NCBI RefSeq assembly: GCF_032595075.1
Contig: NZ_CP118735.1
Span: 896,001 to 960,000, forward strand
Reading direction: 5' to 3'
Source of the DNA: Streptococcus sp. 29887
GTDB lineage: Bacteria; Bacillota; Bacilli; Lactobacillales; Streptococcaceae
Length of the DNA stretch: 64,000 nt
In this document: positions 45,784-54,184 of the stretch, piece by piece
Layout of the letters: every line of letters starts with the position of its first letter
Numbering within the stretch: position 1 is the stretch's first letter
Notes under the pieces: model-generated
Databases searched by the model: none
Told to the model about the DNA's origin: nothing
Seen by the model: only the letters and a program-made list of their open reading frames with translations
Translations under genes and position numbers: made by a program

Positions 45784-48063
45784 ATGAACCTATTATTAAA
45801 CGGAATGAATGACAGACAGGCGGAAGCGGTGCAGACAACTGAAGGTCCGCTTTTGATTATGGCAGGGGCTGGTTCGGGAAAAACCCGTGTTCTTACCCAT
45901 CGTATCGCTTACTTGATTGATGAAAAGATGGTAAACCCGTGGAACATCTTGGCCATTACCTTTACAAACAAGGCGGCACGGGAGATGAAGGAGCGGGCCT
46001 ATGCCCTCAATCCTGCAACTCAGGGTTGCTTGATTGCTACCTTCCACTCCATGTGTGTCCGTATTTTGCGCCGTGACGCCGACCATATCGGCTATAATCG
46101 TAATTTTACTATTGTAGACCCTGGTGAGCAGCGCACACTCATGAAACGGATTTTGAAAAATCTGAATTTAGATCCGAAAAAGTGGAGTGAACGTTCTATC
46201 CTGGGCACCATTTCCAATGCCAAAAATGACTTGCTTGATGACAAGGCTTATGAAGCACAGGCAGGCGATTTATACACGCAGATTGTTGCCAAATGCTATA
46301 CAGCTTACCAAAAGGAACTAAGGCAGTCAGAGGCTGTTGACTTTGATGACTTGATCATGTTGACGCTTCGCCTTTTTGACCAAAATCCAGAGGTCCTGAC
46401 CTATTACCAGCAGAAATTCCAGTACATCCATGTCGATGAATATCAGGATACCAACCATGCCCAGTATCAGTTGGTCAAACTCTTGGCATCGCGTTTCAAG
46501 AATATTTGCGTGGTCGGTGATGCGGACCAGTCGATCTATGGCTGGCGTGGGGCAGATATGCAGAATATCCTAGACTTTGAAAAGGACTATCCAGAAAGCA
46601 AGGTCGTTCTTTTGGAGGAGAACTACCGCTCTACCAAGACTGTTTTGCAGGCTGCCAATGAGGTCATCGAAAACAACCGCAACCGTCGTCCTAAGAAACT
46701 CTGGACCCAGAATGCCCAAGGGGATTTGATTACCTACTATCGTGCCAGGGATGAGAATGATGAAGCGATTTATGTTGCAGGGCAGATTGACCAGTTAAAT
46801 AGAGAAGGCAAGGCTTATAAGGATTTTGCCGTTCTTTATCGAACCAATGCCCAGTCCCGTACCATTGAAGAAGCCCTGCTCAAGTCCAATATCCCTTACA
46901 CCATGGTCGGCGGCACTAAGTTCTACAGCCGTAAGGAAATTCGGGACGTTATTTCCTACTTGAATATCATCGCCAACCCATCGGACAATATCTCTTACGA
47001 GCGCATTGTCAATGAGCCAAAGCGTGGCGTGGGACCAGGTACAGTCGATAAGATCCGCGATTTTGCCAACACACATGGTATGTCCTTGCTGGAGGCTTCG
47101 CAGGATATTATGTTGTCACCAGTCAAGGGCAAGGCAGCGCAGGCAGTATTCGACCTAGCCAACCTTCTCTATAAGCTCCGCAATCAACTGGATGACTTGA
47201 CCGTGACCCAAGTAGTCGAGGCTGTCTTGCGGCAAACAGGCTATGTCGATGCCCTTGCAGCTCAGAACACACTAGAAGCCAATGCCCGCATTGAAAACAT
47301 CCAAGAATTCCTATCTGTGACCAAAAACTTCGATGAGAAGAATACTGAGGAAGAAGAAACAGGTCTGGATCGCTTGACTCGTTTCCTGCTTGATTTGGCA
47401 TTGATTGCTGATACGGACGACGATAGCCGTGAGGCATCTGAGGTGACCCTCATGACCCTCCACGCAGCCAAAGGTTTGGAATTTCCTGTTGTCTTTCTAA
47501 TTGGTATGGAAGAAAATGTCTTCCCACTCAGTCGCGCAGCAGAAGATGAGGATGAGCTAGAAGAAGAACGTCGACTTGCCTATGTGGGTATCACACGGGC
47601 AGAGAAGACCCTTTATCTGACAAATGCCAATTCTCGACTCCTTTTTGGTCGCAGCAACTACAATCAGCCAAGCCGCTTTATTCGAGAAATCTCCAGCGAC
47701 CTATTGGACTATCAAGGTCTTGCTCGTCCAGCCAATACCAGCTTTAAGGCCTCTTATGTCAATGGCAGAGCGACACAGTTTGGACAAGGCATGAGCTTGC
47801 AAGAGGCCATGCAAGGCCGGAAAGCAACCGTCCAACCATCTGCCAAGCTCGGAGGCAGCATGCCCTTCGCATCAAGCAACAAATCGTCAGGCTCAGGCAC
47901 CAACTGGTCAGTTGGTGACATCGCTGTCCATAAGAAATGGGGGCGCGGAACTGTTCTTGAAGTATCAGGTACAGGCAGCAACCAAGAACTCAAAATCAAT
48001 TTCCCAGAGATGGGACTTAAGAAGGTCCTAGCAAGTCTGGCACCGATTAGTAAGGAAGAGTAG
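45784..48063 (+). CDS. pcrA: ATP-dependent DNA helicase PcrA (UvrD family)
   Basis: 759 residues. Superfamily 1 helicase motifs in order: Walker A AGAGSGKT (residues 27-34), ITFTNKAAREMKER, VDEYQDTN, GDADQSIYGWRGAD, VLLEENYRST, VTLMTLHAAKGLEFPVV and AYVGITRAEKTLYL. The C-terminal tail (GDIAVHKKWGRGTVLEVSG) is the RNA-polymerase-binding Tudor-like domain. It acts in repair, plasmid replication and removal of RecA filaments. The Shine-Dalgarno is poor (AGAAAG), and its promoter seems to lie beyond the repeat element. Confidence 0.96.
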   Translation: MNLLLNGMNDRQAEAVQTTEGPLLIMAGAGSGKTRVLTHRIAYLIDEKMVNPWNILAITFTNKAAREMKERAYALNPATQGCLIATFHSMCVRILRRDADHIGYNRNFTIVDPGEQRTLMKRILKNLNLDPKKWSERSILGTISNAKNDLLDDKAYEAQAGDLYTQIVAKCYTAYQKELRQSEAVDFDDLIMLTLRLFDQNPEVLTYYQQKFQYIHVDEYQDTNHAQYQLVKLLASRFKNICVVGDADQSIYGWRGADMQNILDFEKDYPESKVVLLEENYRSTKTVLQAANEVIENNRNRRPKKLWTQNAQGDLITYYRARDENDEAIYVAGQIDQLNREGKAYKDFAVLYRTNAQSRTIEEALLKSNIPYTMVGGTKFYSRKEIRDVISYLNIIANPSDNISYERIVNEPKRGVGPGTVDKIRDFANTHGMSLLEASQDIMLSPVKGKAAQAVFDLANLLYKLRNQLDDLTVTQVVEAVLRQTGYVDALAAQNTLEANARIENIQEFLSVTKNFDEKNTEEEETGLDRLTRFLLDLALIADTDDDSREASEVTLMTLHAAKGLEFPVVFLIGMEENVFPLSRAAEDEDELEEERRLAYVGITRAEKTLYLTNANSRLLFGRSNYNQPSRFIREISSDLLDYQGLARPANTSFKASYVNGRATQFGQGMSLQEAMQGRKATVQPSAKLGGSMPFASSNKSSGSGTNWSVGDIAVHKKWGRGTVLEVSGTGSNQELKINFPEMGLKKVLASLAPISKEE

Positions 48064-48121
48064 AAATAACAGACTTCTTTATGATAGAATGGACTATCTT
48101 CGAAAATGAGGTATGAAAATA

Positions 48122-48391
48122 ATGGAAAAATTTTGTCAATCTTGTGCCATGCCCTTAAATTTGCATGGTCAAGATGTTCGTGGATCAGAGAAAGACGGCA
48201 GCCACTCTAATTTCTTTTGCTCTTACTGCTATGCCAACGGTGAATTTTTAGAGCCAGATATTACCTTTGAACAAATGCTTGAAAAGGGGAAACATGCTAT
48301 TTCAAACGGCCAAGGAAATGCATTTATAAAATTCCTCATGAAAGCAAGCTATCCAATGATGTTGACGAAAACCCAACGCTGGAGAGCTTAA
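48122..48391 (+). CDS. Small zinc-ribbon protein
   Basis: 89 residues from ATG 48122, ten bases after GAGGT; ATG 48113 is also in frame but too close to it. Cys pairs CQSC and CSYC with the intervening AMPLNLHGQDVRGSEKDGS are typical of the putative zinc-ribbon family (PF12674) that occurs in many Firmicutes. The function is unknown. It may be co-transcribed with the phosphatase 43 bases downstream. Confidence 0.85.
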   Translation: MEKFCQSCAMPLNLHGQDVRGSEKDGSHSNFFCSYCYANGEFLEPDITFEQMLEKGKHAISNGQGNAFIKFLMKASYPMMLTKTQRWRA

Positions 48392-48434
48392 GCACGGAAA
48401 AGGCAGAAACACTAGTAAAAGAGAGGATATAAAG

Positions 48435-49121
48435 TTGTCATATAAATATTTATTATTCGATCTTGATCACACACTTTTGGATTTTAACCAAGGAGAAGAA
48501 GTGGCCCTCACTCAATTTTTGGAGTTCATGGATGTGGAGGATATAGAGGCCTTTAAAGCCATCTATCGTCCGCTCAACCAAGGTATGTGGAAGGAACTTG
48601 AAAAAGGTTTAATTACCAAGAAAGAATTGATCAACACGCGCTTTTCCAAAACCTTTGCACATTTTGGGAGGGAAGTGGATGGTCGTGAAATGGCCCTTCG
48701 CTATCAGGAATTTATTGGTCAGCAAGGTCAGATATTTGAAGGTGCAGACCTATTACTTAAAGAACTGGTTGACCGTGGTTACCAGCTCTATGCGGCGACC
48801 AACGGTGTGACCTATATTCAGGAAAATCGTCTCCTCAACTCCCCTATTCAGACCTATTTCAAGCAGGTCTTTATCTCAGAACAGATGGGAACACAGAAGC
48901 CTGCAGCTGATTTTTATGAAAAAATAGCAGAGCAAATTGGCTGTTCAGATATGTCCAAATTTCTCATGATTGGTGACAGCTTGACGGCTGATATCCAAGG
49001 CGCAAATAATGCGGGCATGGATTCGGTCTGGTATAATCCTAATCAGCTAGAAAAAAATAGCAAGATTACACCGACCTATACAATTTCAAATTATCAAGAC
49101 TTACTTGACATACTGCTATAA
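48435..49121 (+). CDS. HAD hydrolase, YjjG-type noncanonical pyrimidine nucleotidase
   Basis: 228 residues from TTG 48435, preceded by GAGAGGA. HAD motif I LLFDLDHTLLDF, motif II AATNGVTY, the lysine in GTQKPAADFY and motif III MIGDSLTADIQGANNAGMDS. Relatives dephosphorylate odd nucleotides such as dUMP or 5-halogenated forms and so clean the pool. The exact substrate is not shown by sequence. Confidence 0.88.
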   Translation: MSYKYLLFDLDHTLLDFNQGEEVALTQFLEFMDVEDIEAFKAIYRPLNQGMWKELEKGLITKKELINTRFSKTFAHFGREVDGREMALRYQEFIGQQGQIFEGADLLLKELVDRGYQLYAATNGVTYIQENRLLNSPIQTYFKQVFISEQMGTQKPAADFYEKIAEQIGCSDMSKFLMIGDSLTADIQGANNAGMDSVWYNPNQLEKNSKITPTYTISNYQDLLDILL

Positions 49122-49192
49122 AAGTATTCACTTTTTTAAGGGACGAATTATGATTTAGTAAATAAATGCAAACTATTATTCGCAAAAATAAA

Positions 49193-49960
49193 ATGATTAA
49201 AAAGGGGAAAGGTAAAAACTTGCTAAAGAAAATTCATCCGGAACGACCATTGAAAGAATTAAGGTGGTTTGATGTACTTATTTTGACTGCAACCATTTAG
49301 GTAGATTATATTATTATCTCAACTCGAATATGGGTTGCCTCTTTTTCGGTGACAGAGGATGTCAGCTTATTTCGTTTTTACGTTGACTGGTGGGCGATTG
49401 GTAATGAGGCTAAGCTTTTGGCAATTGCATTGGTTTATCTCGCAATTCGTCACTTTGATTTCAAGCAATTAAATGTGAAACTTCAGTGGGATGTGCTTTT
49501 TTGGGTGCTTGCAATCTTTTTAGGTGCAGGCTTACTAAGTGACTTGGCATTTGATTATTATGACTTGTTCCCCAGTTTGACGGATAATTTTACATATTTA
49601 GGTTACTTACCTTATTACGATTGGAATATTTTGACAGCCATAGATAAGTTTACTTCCCTCAGCCGTAGTCGCGTCCTTTTTTCCCTAATGAATGGATTCT
49701 ATGAAGAGTTCTTCTTAGGTTTGCTATTGAGTACCAATAAAAAGTATCGACCTTTGGTACTTTTGTTCTCAACTGTTGTACGGACATCCTTCCATACCTA
49801 TCAAGGGTTTCCATCAGCACTGGTTATCGGTGTTGTATTTGGTCTATTCTATTACTTCCTATATACACGTATGTATGACAACATCTTACCATTTTTCCTA
49901 GGGCATGCATTTGCAGATATGGTGGGAACAAGTTTTTTCTATCTATTTATCGCTAGTTAA
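49193..49960 (+). pseudogene. CPBP-family intramembrane protease gene with an in-frame stop
   Basis: The frame from ATG 49193 (or TTG 49220, eight bases after AAAGG) reads HPERPLKELRWFDVLILTA, then meets TAG at 49298-49300. It continues in the same frame through VDYIIISTRI into 203 further codons. The continuation (GTG 49349 onward) carries the CPBP signatures NGFYEEFFLGLLL, RTSFHTYQG and GHAFADMVG. No ribosome site precedes GTG 49349. Best read as a protease gene broken by one nonsense codon, unless the stop is read through. Confidence 0.7.
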
Positions 49961-50266
49961 GGGAAATATAGAATGGTATTTCTAATAGAAATGTTTCCAT
50001 TACTTTATCATACAATTTGATAAAATGTGGAAAGAATGATTTTTATTGCTTTGTTATTTGAATAACCTAACACAACCATTTTTTTCATGAAAATACCAAT
50101 ATAAAATACAAAGTATTTTCGTGTACTTTTATAAGATAGGAAGTTTCAATCTCCTTGAAATAGTAAAGTTAATCTAGTTTCAGTAATGATAATTACTGTA
50201 TTTATAAATTAAAATATGCTATAATTATTACGTGAATTTTCACAATAGAATAAAAGGAGTTTTTTT
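49961..50266 (+). other. AT-rich intergenic region with the envelope-operon promoter
   Basis: No gene. It is very AT-rich. The only clear elements are the inverted repeat and extended -10 near its end, listed separately. Confidence 0.6.
50181..50225 (+). promoter_or_regulatory. Promoter with perfect inverted repeat before the envelope operon
   Basis: CAGTAAT-GATA-ATTACTG (50181-50198) is a perfect 7-bp inverted repeat. The extended -10 TGC-TATAAT has its box at 50220-50225. The repeat covers the region just upstream of the expected -35 position, so it may be an activator site. Confidence 0.55.
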
Positions 50267-51226
50267 ATGAAAAAGATTGATTGGATTGAATACTTCGAAG
50301 CGGTTAATGGCCGTTCGCCAGAGGAGGCAGAGATTGCGGCAGCCTTGGCAGCAGGTGAATTCGAAGAGGAAGTAGTAGAAACTACTGAGGAAATAGCTCA
50401 AGATCAGGGGGCAACAGTGCAAGAACCTGTTCAAGTAACAACTCCTGTTCAAGAAACAAGTCAGGTAATCCCACCTGTACAAGAACCTAGGACCCAGCAC
50501 CCAGTCAACGATGCGGTGCAACAACAGGTACACCAACAACCTGCCCAGCCGTCAGCTTTTGGTATTTTCTTTAAACAATTCCGTGAATGGATTTGGTCAG
50601 CCGTAAAGGCTCCGACATCAGTAGTAACACAATCCCACAAGTATAATGGATGGGTCTCTTTAGCTTTGATTTCTCTTTTTGCAGCTTTGACGATTTATAT
50701 TCCTTTAAATGGAATTGCTTCGGGTGTGAATGATTTTTCAAGCAGCTTAACAGGCCTCTTGAATGGTGAATTTGGAAATGGTTCTTATGGATATCAAGCA
50801 CCACAAGTCAGCCTTGGTTTAGATATATTATTTAAGAGCTTTATCGGTATATTCTTAATTATTTTCTCAATTGTACTTGCAGGTTTTGTTGTAAAACGCT
50901 ACATCTACAAAGAAGAACAATATACATTTGCTTATTCACTAGAATATTATGGACGCTTATTTGCGGTAAATGCTTTCTTATATGCAATTGCAGCGGTGGC
51001 TTCTCTTCTTGGTTTGTTTACTATTTCAGGAATTGCTAGCTGGATGGCTCTAACCGCGATGAGTGCAGCTAGTGTTTATGCTTTGGCTAACTTTAAGAAT
51101 TCTAGCAACATGGATTCTTTATATCGTTATCTCATTGCAATCTTTGTTAATGGTTTGATTATTTTTATTTCATCATTAATCGCGTTTTCAATTATTGGAA
51201 GAATGTTCTTGGCAGGTTTATTTTAA
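50267..51226 (+). CDS. Multi-pass membrane protein with a WxEYFExVxGR N-terminal module
   Basis: 319 residues. The short N-terminal module KIDWIEYFEAVNGRSPEE is followed by a Glu/Gln/Pro/Val-rich linker (about residues 40-95) and a membrane region with about five to six helices from residue 120. The module recurs in the next gene. The membrane part resembles the DUF6574/Yip1-like type (low certainty). Shine-Dalgarno AAAAGGAG. First gene of a three-gene envelope operon. Confidence 0.75.
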   Translation: MKKIDWIEYFEAVNGRSPEEAEIAAALAAGEFEEEVVETTEEIAQDQGATVQEPVQVTTPVQETSQVIPPVQEPRTQHPVNDAVQQQVHQQPAQPSAFGIFFKQFREWIWSAVKAPTSVVTQSHKYNGWVSLALISLFAALTIYIPLNGIASGVNDFSSSLTGLLNGEFGNGSYGYQAPQVSLGLDILFKSFIGIFLIIFSIVLAGFVVKRYIYKEEQYTFAYSLEYYGRLFAVNAFLYAIAAVASLLGLFTISGIASWMALTAMSAASVYALANFKNSSNMDSLYRYLIAIFVNGLIIFISSLIAFSIIGRMFLAGLF

Positions 51227-51241
51227 TAAATAGGAGGCTAT

Positions 51242-52801
51242 ATGGCAACTAAAGAAAAATGGGTTGAATTATTTGAAAAGGTAGTCGGTCGTAAACCAAG
51301 TCCTGAGGAATTCATCAAAGCGAAAGATCTTGATTTCGATATTAAACAAATCAAGGCTATCGCAGGTTTGCCGGTTGAGGCTTCTCAAGAACTTGTTCAG
51401 GAAACAGTTGAGCAGGTAAAGGAAGTAGTAGTTCCTGCCTCAGAAGTTGTTGATGCTGTAGTTGAGCCTGCTCCGATCCCAGTTAGTCAAGTGCAGACGC
51501 AACCTCCTACACCTCAGTTTGCTCAAGCTAAACCTATTAGTCGTAAAAAGAAAATTGCTTTTGGTTTAGGTGCTGTAGCGGTACTAGGACTTGCAGCCGG
51601 TTATTATTACATGGACAAGACAACAGGAATGGATGTTGCCATAGAAGACTTTTCAACAGCAATTGAAAGTAATGATTATGATAGAATTGCCAACTTGCTA
51701 TCTACGAAAGAGGCAAAGTGGTCAAAAACAGAAGCGAAGTCTTTCATTTCTTATTTGAATGATGAAGGTGTTAATATCGAAACGGAATTGAAAGCCATTG
51801 AAGCTTCTGGAGGAAAAAACACTTATAATGATCAACGTGGTAACAAATTACTTGGTTTACAGGAAACTGGTAAAAAACTGGGCATCTTCTCGGAATACCA
51901 AGTTGTTAGCTATCCACTCGAAATTACTGTAAATAGTAATTTATCAGATTTGGTCATAAATGAAACAAAGATTGCAGCTAATAAAGAAACTTCTTTAGGC
52001 GAGTTTCGTTTTGCCAATCAATCTCTGAAAGCTAAGGGAACTACAAAGTTAGGCGCTTTTGAAACAGAATTGCAACCCAGCCTGAAACAAGCGTCAGAAA
52101 ATAAATTGAATTTAAATTTATCAACAGTTAAGAAACAATTAAAATTGAATCTTCCTACTGAAGTGACCGGTGCTACTGAAATTAAAGTAATAGCTAATGG
52201 CAAAGAGATTGCAACAGGCCTACAATCTGCGGTAGAAGTATTGGAGAATCAGAGACTCGATATTTCCGTTGAGTTTAAATACGAAGGTGGAGGCTATAAG
52301 ACGGAGACAGCAACAGTTTTAGTCGATCCAGCTTTAACTGAGCTTGAAGGAGAGTTGGCCTTGTCTTCAGATACAAGTAAGAAAATAGCAGAAGCTAAAA
52401 AGGCGAAGGAAGAGAAGGAAGCACAAGCTCGAGCTGAACAAGCACTCAAGAGCAATATCCAATCATTCATGTCAGAATATATTGAGTCAATGCGTTCATC
52501 TATCAATTCAAGGACAGTTCGCTTTGATAAGTATTTCGACACCTCTAGTCAGGTTTACCATGATTATGTCAACTATATTGAGAACGGTGGTGTTGCTGGA
52601 GCAAATATTAATTACCAATCGACAATCGATTATACCGTTACAGATGTAAGAAAAGATGGTGAGAATTATCTTGTTACTGTACATAATCAATTTAGGGAAG
52701 TATATCTCAATGGTAAGTCAGACACAGTTACGAAAAATCAGGTGTTTAATGTGAAACCGAATGGCGATTCTTTCTTGATATTTGGAGTGAATAAAGAGTA
52801 A
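51242..52801 (+). CDS. TcaA-like membrane-anchored protein
   Basis: 519 residues. N-terminal module EKWVELFEKVVGRKPSPEEF (the relative of the one upstream) where staphylococcal TcaA has a zinc ribbon; a linker; one membrane helix (about 102-122, KKKIAFGLGAVAVLGLAAGY); then TcaA-like extracellular repeats beginning AIEDFSTAIESNDYDRIANL; a charged helix (KKIAEAKKAKEEKEAQ); and a C-terminal NTF2-like domain. TcaA in Staphylococcus affects glycopeptide susceptibility and wall teichoic acid. The similarity here is one of layout. The stop TAA overlaps the next ATG by one base. Confidence 0.75.
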   Translation: MATKEKWVELFEKVVGRKPSPEEFIKAKDLDFDIKQIKAIAGLPVEASQELVQETVEQVKEVVVPASEVVDAVVEPAPIPVSQVQTQPPTPQFAQAKPISRKKKIAFGLGAVAVLGLAAGYYYMDKTTGMDVAIEDFSTAIESNDYDRIANLLSTKEAKWSKTEAKSFISYLNDEGVNIETELKAIEASGGKNTYNDQRGNKLLGLQETGKKLGIFSEYQVVSYPLEITVNSNLSDLVINETKIAANKETSLGEFRFANQSLKAKGTTKLGAFETELQPSLKQASENKLNLNLSTVKKQLKLNLPTEVTGATEIKVIANGKEIATGLQSAVEVLENQRLDISVEFKYEGGGYKTETATVLVDPALTELEGELALSSDTSKKIAEAKKAKEEKEAQARAEQALKSNIQSFMSEYIESMRSSINSRTVRFDKYFDTSSQVYHDYVNYIENGGVAGANINYQSTIDYTVTDVRKDGENYLVTVHNQFREVYLNGKSDTVTKNQVFNVKPNGDSFLIFGVNKE

Positions 52802-53589
52802 TGAATAAAACTATGAAAAAATTAACCGTAAGCCTTTTGTTATGTTCTAGCATGTTATTAGCTTCTTGTGGTGCAGTTGAAAATCAAACAGAATCTTCTA
52901 AAGTAAGTGAAACTAATCAAACGGTGAAGACGAGCGAGAGCTCTTCTCAAACGACGTCTAATAGCAATGCTGAAAGTTCCGAAACAGGTGATACTGAGAA
53001 CTCATCTACACAGCAAAGTACTGAGATAAATTCAGCAACAACTGCAACCTACAATGGCTCATATTACAGTGTACAAGGAAAATATGGAGAAGTCATTATC
53101 GCTAATAAGAAACACCCTCTTGCAGCTAGTTACGCTCCTGGTGAAGATCCTCAAGCCTTGGCGGCTTTCCAGCAGTTAATTGCAGATATGCAGGCACAAG
53201 GTTTTGCCATTTCCAACAACTATAGTGGTTTCCGCTCCTATGAAACACAGGCTGGTTTGTACCAATCCTATGTCAATCAAGATGGTCAAGCAGCAGCGGA
53301 TACCTATTCAGCGCGTGCGGGCTATAGCGAACACCAAACAGGTCTAGCATTCGATCTTATTGACAGCGCTGGTAATCTGTTGGAAGAACCAGTAGCTTCC
53401 CAGTGGTTGGCTGATAACGCCCATCATTATGGATTTATCGTACGTTATTTGCCTGGAAAAGAAAGCTCGACAGGTTACATGGCGGAAACCTGGCATGTCC
53501 GTTATATTGGACAAGAAGCGACGGATATTTATAATTCAGGACTAACATTAGAAGAATACTTCGGTGTACCTGGTGGCGGGTATGAATAA
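52801..53589 (+). CDS. Lipoprotein D,D/L,D-carboxypeptidase, VanY/LdcB family
   Basis: 262 residues. Lipobox LASC (Cys at about residue 23), a long Ser/Thr/Glu linker, then the VanY/M15B domain. Zinc and catalytic signatures GFRSYETQAGLYQSY, SARAGYSEHQTGLAFDL (His and Asp) and ETWHVRYIG (His) are complete. In pneumococcus the relative LdcB/DacB trims tetrapeptides of peptidoglycan to tripeptides. Coupled by a 1-base stop/start overlap to the TcaA-like gene, which ties that operon to the cell wall. Confidence 0.88.
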   Translation: MNKTMKKLTVSLLLCSSMLLASCGAVENQTESSKVSETNQTVKTSESSSQTTSNSNAESSETGDTENSSTQQSTEINSATTATYNGSYYSVQGKYGEVIIANKKHPLAASYAPGEDPQALAAFQQLIADMQAQGFAISNNYSGFRSYETQAGLYQSYVNQDGQAAADTYSARAGYSEHQTGLAFDLIDSAGNLLEEPVASQWLADNAHHYGFIVRYLPGKESSTGYMAETWHVRYIGQEATDIYNSGLTLEEYFGVPGGGYE

Positions 53590-53595
53590 AGTATA

Positions 53596-53627
53596 AGTTG
53601 AGTTGATGACAACTCAACTTTTTTAAA
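53596..53627 (+). terminator. Terminator of the envelope operon
   Basis: GTTGAGTT / AACTCAAC with a short loop, followed by TTTTTT. Confidence 0.8.
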
Positions 53628-53635
53628 CAAAAAAT

Positions 53636-53664
53636 TTGTCCGTATAACTAACTCGTGATATAAT
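53636..53664 (+). promoter_or_regulatory. Promoter of the PhnB-like gene
   Basis: -35 TTGTCC, 17-bp spacer, extended -10 TGA-TATAAT (box 53659-53664). Confidence 0.75.
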
Positions 53665-53691
53665 GGGCTATCAATGATTTGGAGGTATCCC

Positions 53692-54138
53692 ATGCTTAAA
53701 GCGATGGAAGTATATTTGGTAACAAATGGAAATGGTTTAGAAGCGATTGAATTCTACAAAAATGCACTTGGTGCAGAGGTGGAACAAGTAAACTTATACA
53801 AAGATTTCTTGCCAGACTGTCCAGCAGAATTAGAAAACCATGTCATGAATGCCCAATTCCGTTTGAACGGACAACGTTTCATGCTTTCTGACAATAACCC
53901 AGAAATGCCTTATTCAGTTGGCGACAACATTACTGTTGCCTTGATTACAGAAGACGCAGAAACCGCGAAAGACTTGTTCACAAAACTATCTGAAGGTGCT
54001 ATGAAAATTACAATGGACTTGCAAGCTGTGCCATGGTCACCTGCTTATGGTTCCTTGCAAGACAAATTCGGTATCCACTGGCAGGTCAACGCAGAAGTAG
54101 CAGGCTACGGTCAAGAATATTACGCAGAACAAAACTAA
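53692..54138 (+). CDS. VOC-family PhnB-like protein
   Basis: 148 residues from ATG 53692, fixed by GGAGGT seven bases upstream; an earlier in-frame ATG at 53674 has no site. One VOC domain of the PhnB/glyoxalase-like type with EAIEFYKNALGAEVEQ, MLSDNNPE and the typical end DKFGIHWQVN. The biochemical role of such stand-alone proteins is unknown. Confidence 0.85.
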   Translation: MLKAMEVYLVTNGNGLEAIEFYKNALGAEVEQVNLYKDFLPDCPAELENHVMNAQFRLNGQRFMLSDNNPEMPYSVGDNITVALITEDAETAKDLFTKLSEGAMKITMDLQAVPWSPAYGSLQDKFGIHWQVNAEVAGYGQEYYAEQN

Positions 54139-54147
54139 TAGCATTCA

Positions 54148-54184
54148 AAAACCAGATTTCGACGAGCGAAATCTGGTTTTTTTT
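54148..54184. terminator. Bidirectional terminator
   Basis: AAAACCAGATTTCG / CGAAATCTGGTTTT, then T-run; A-run on the other side. It serves the PhnB-like gene and the convergent exporter operon. Confidence 0.85.
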
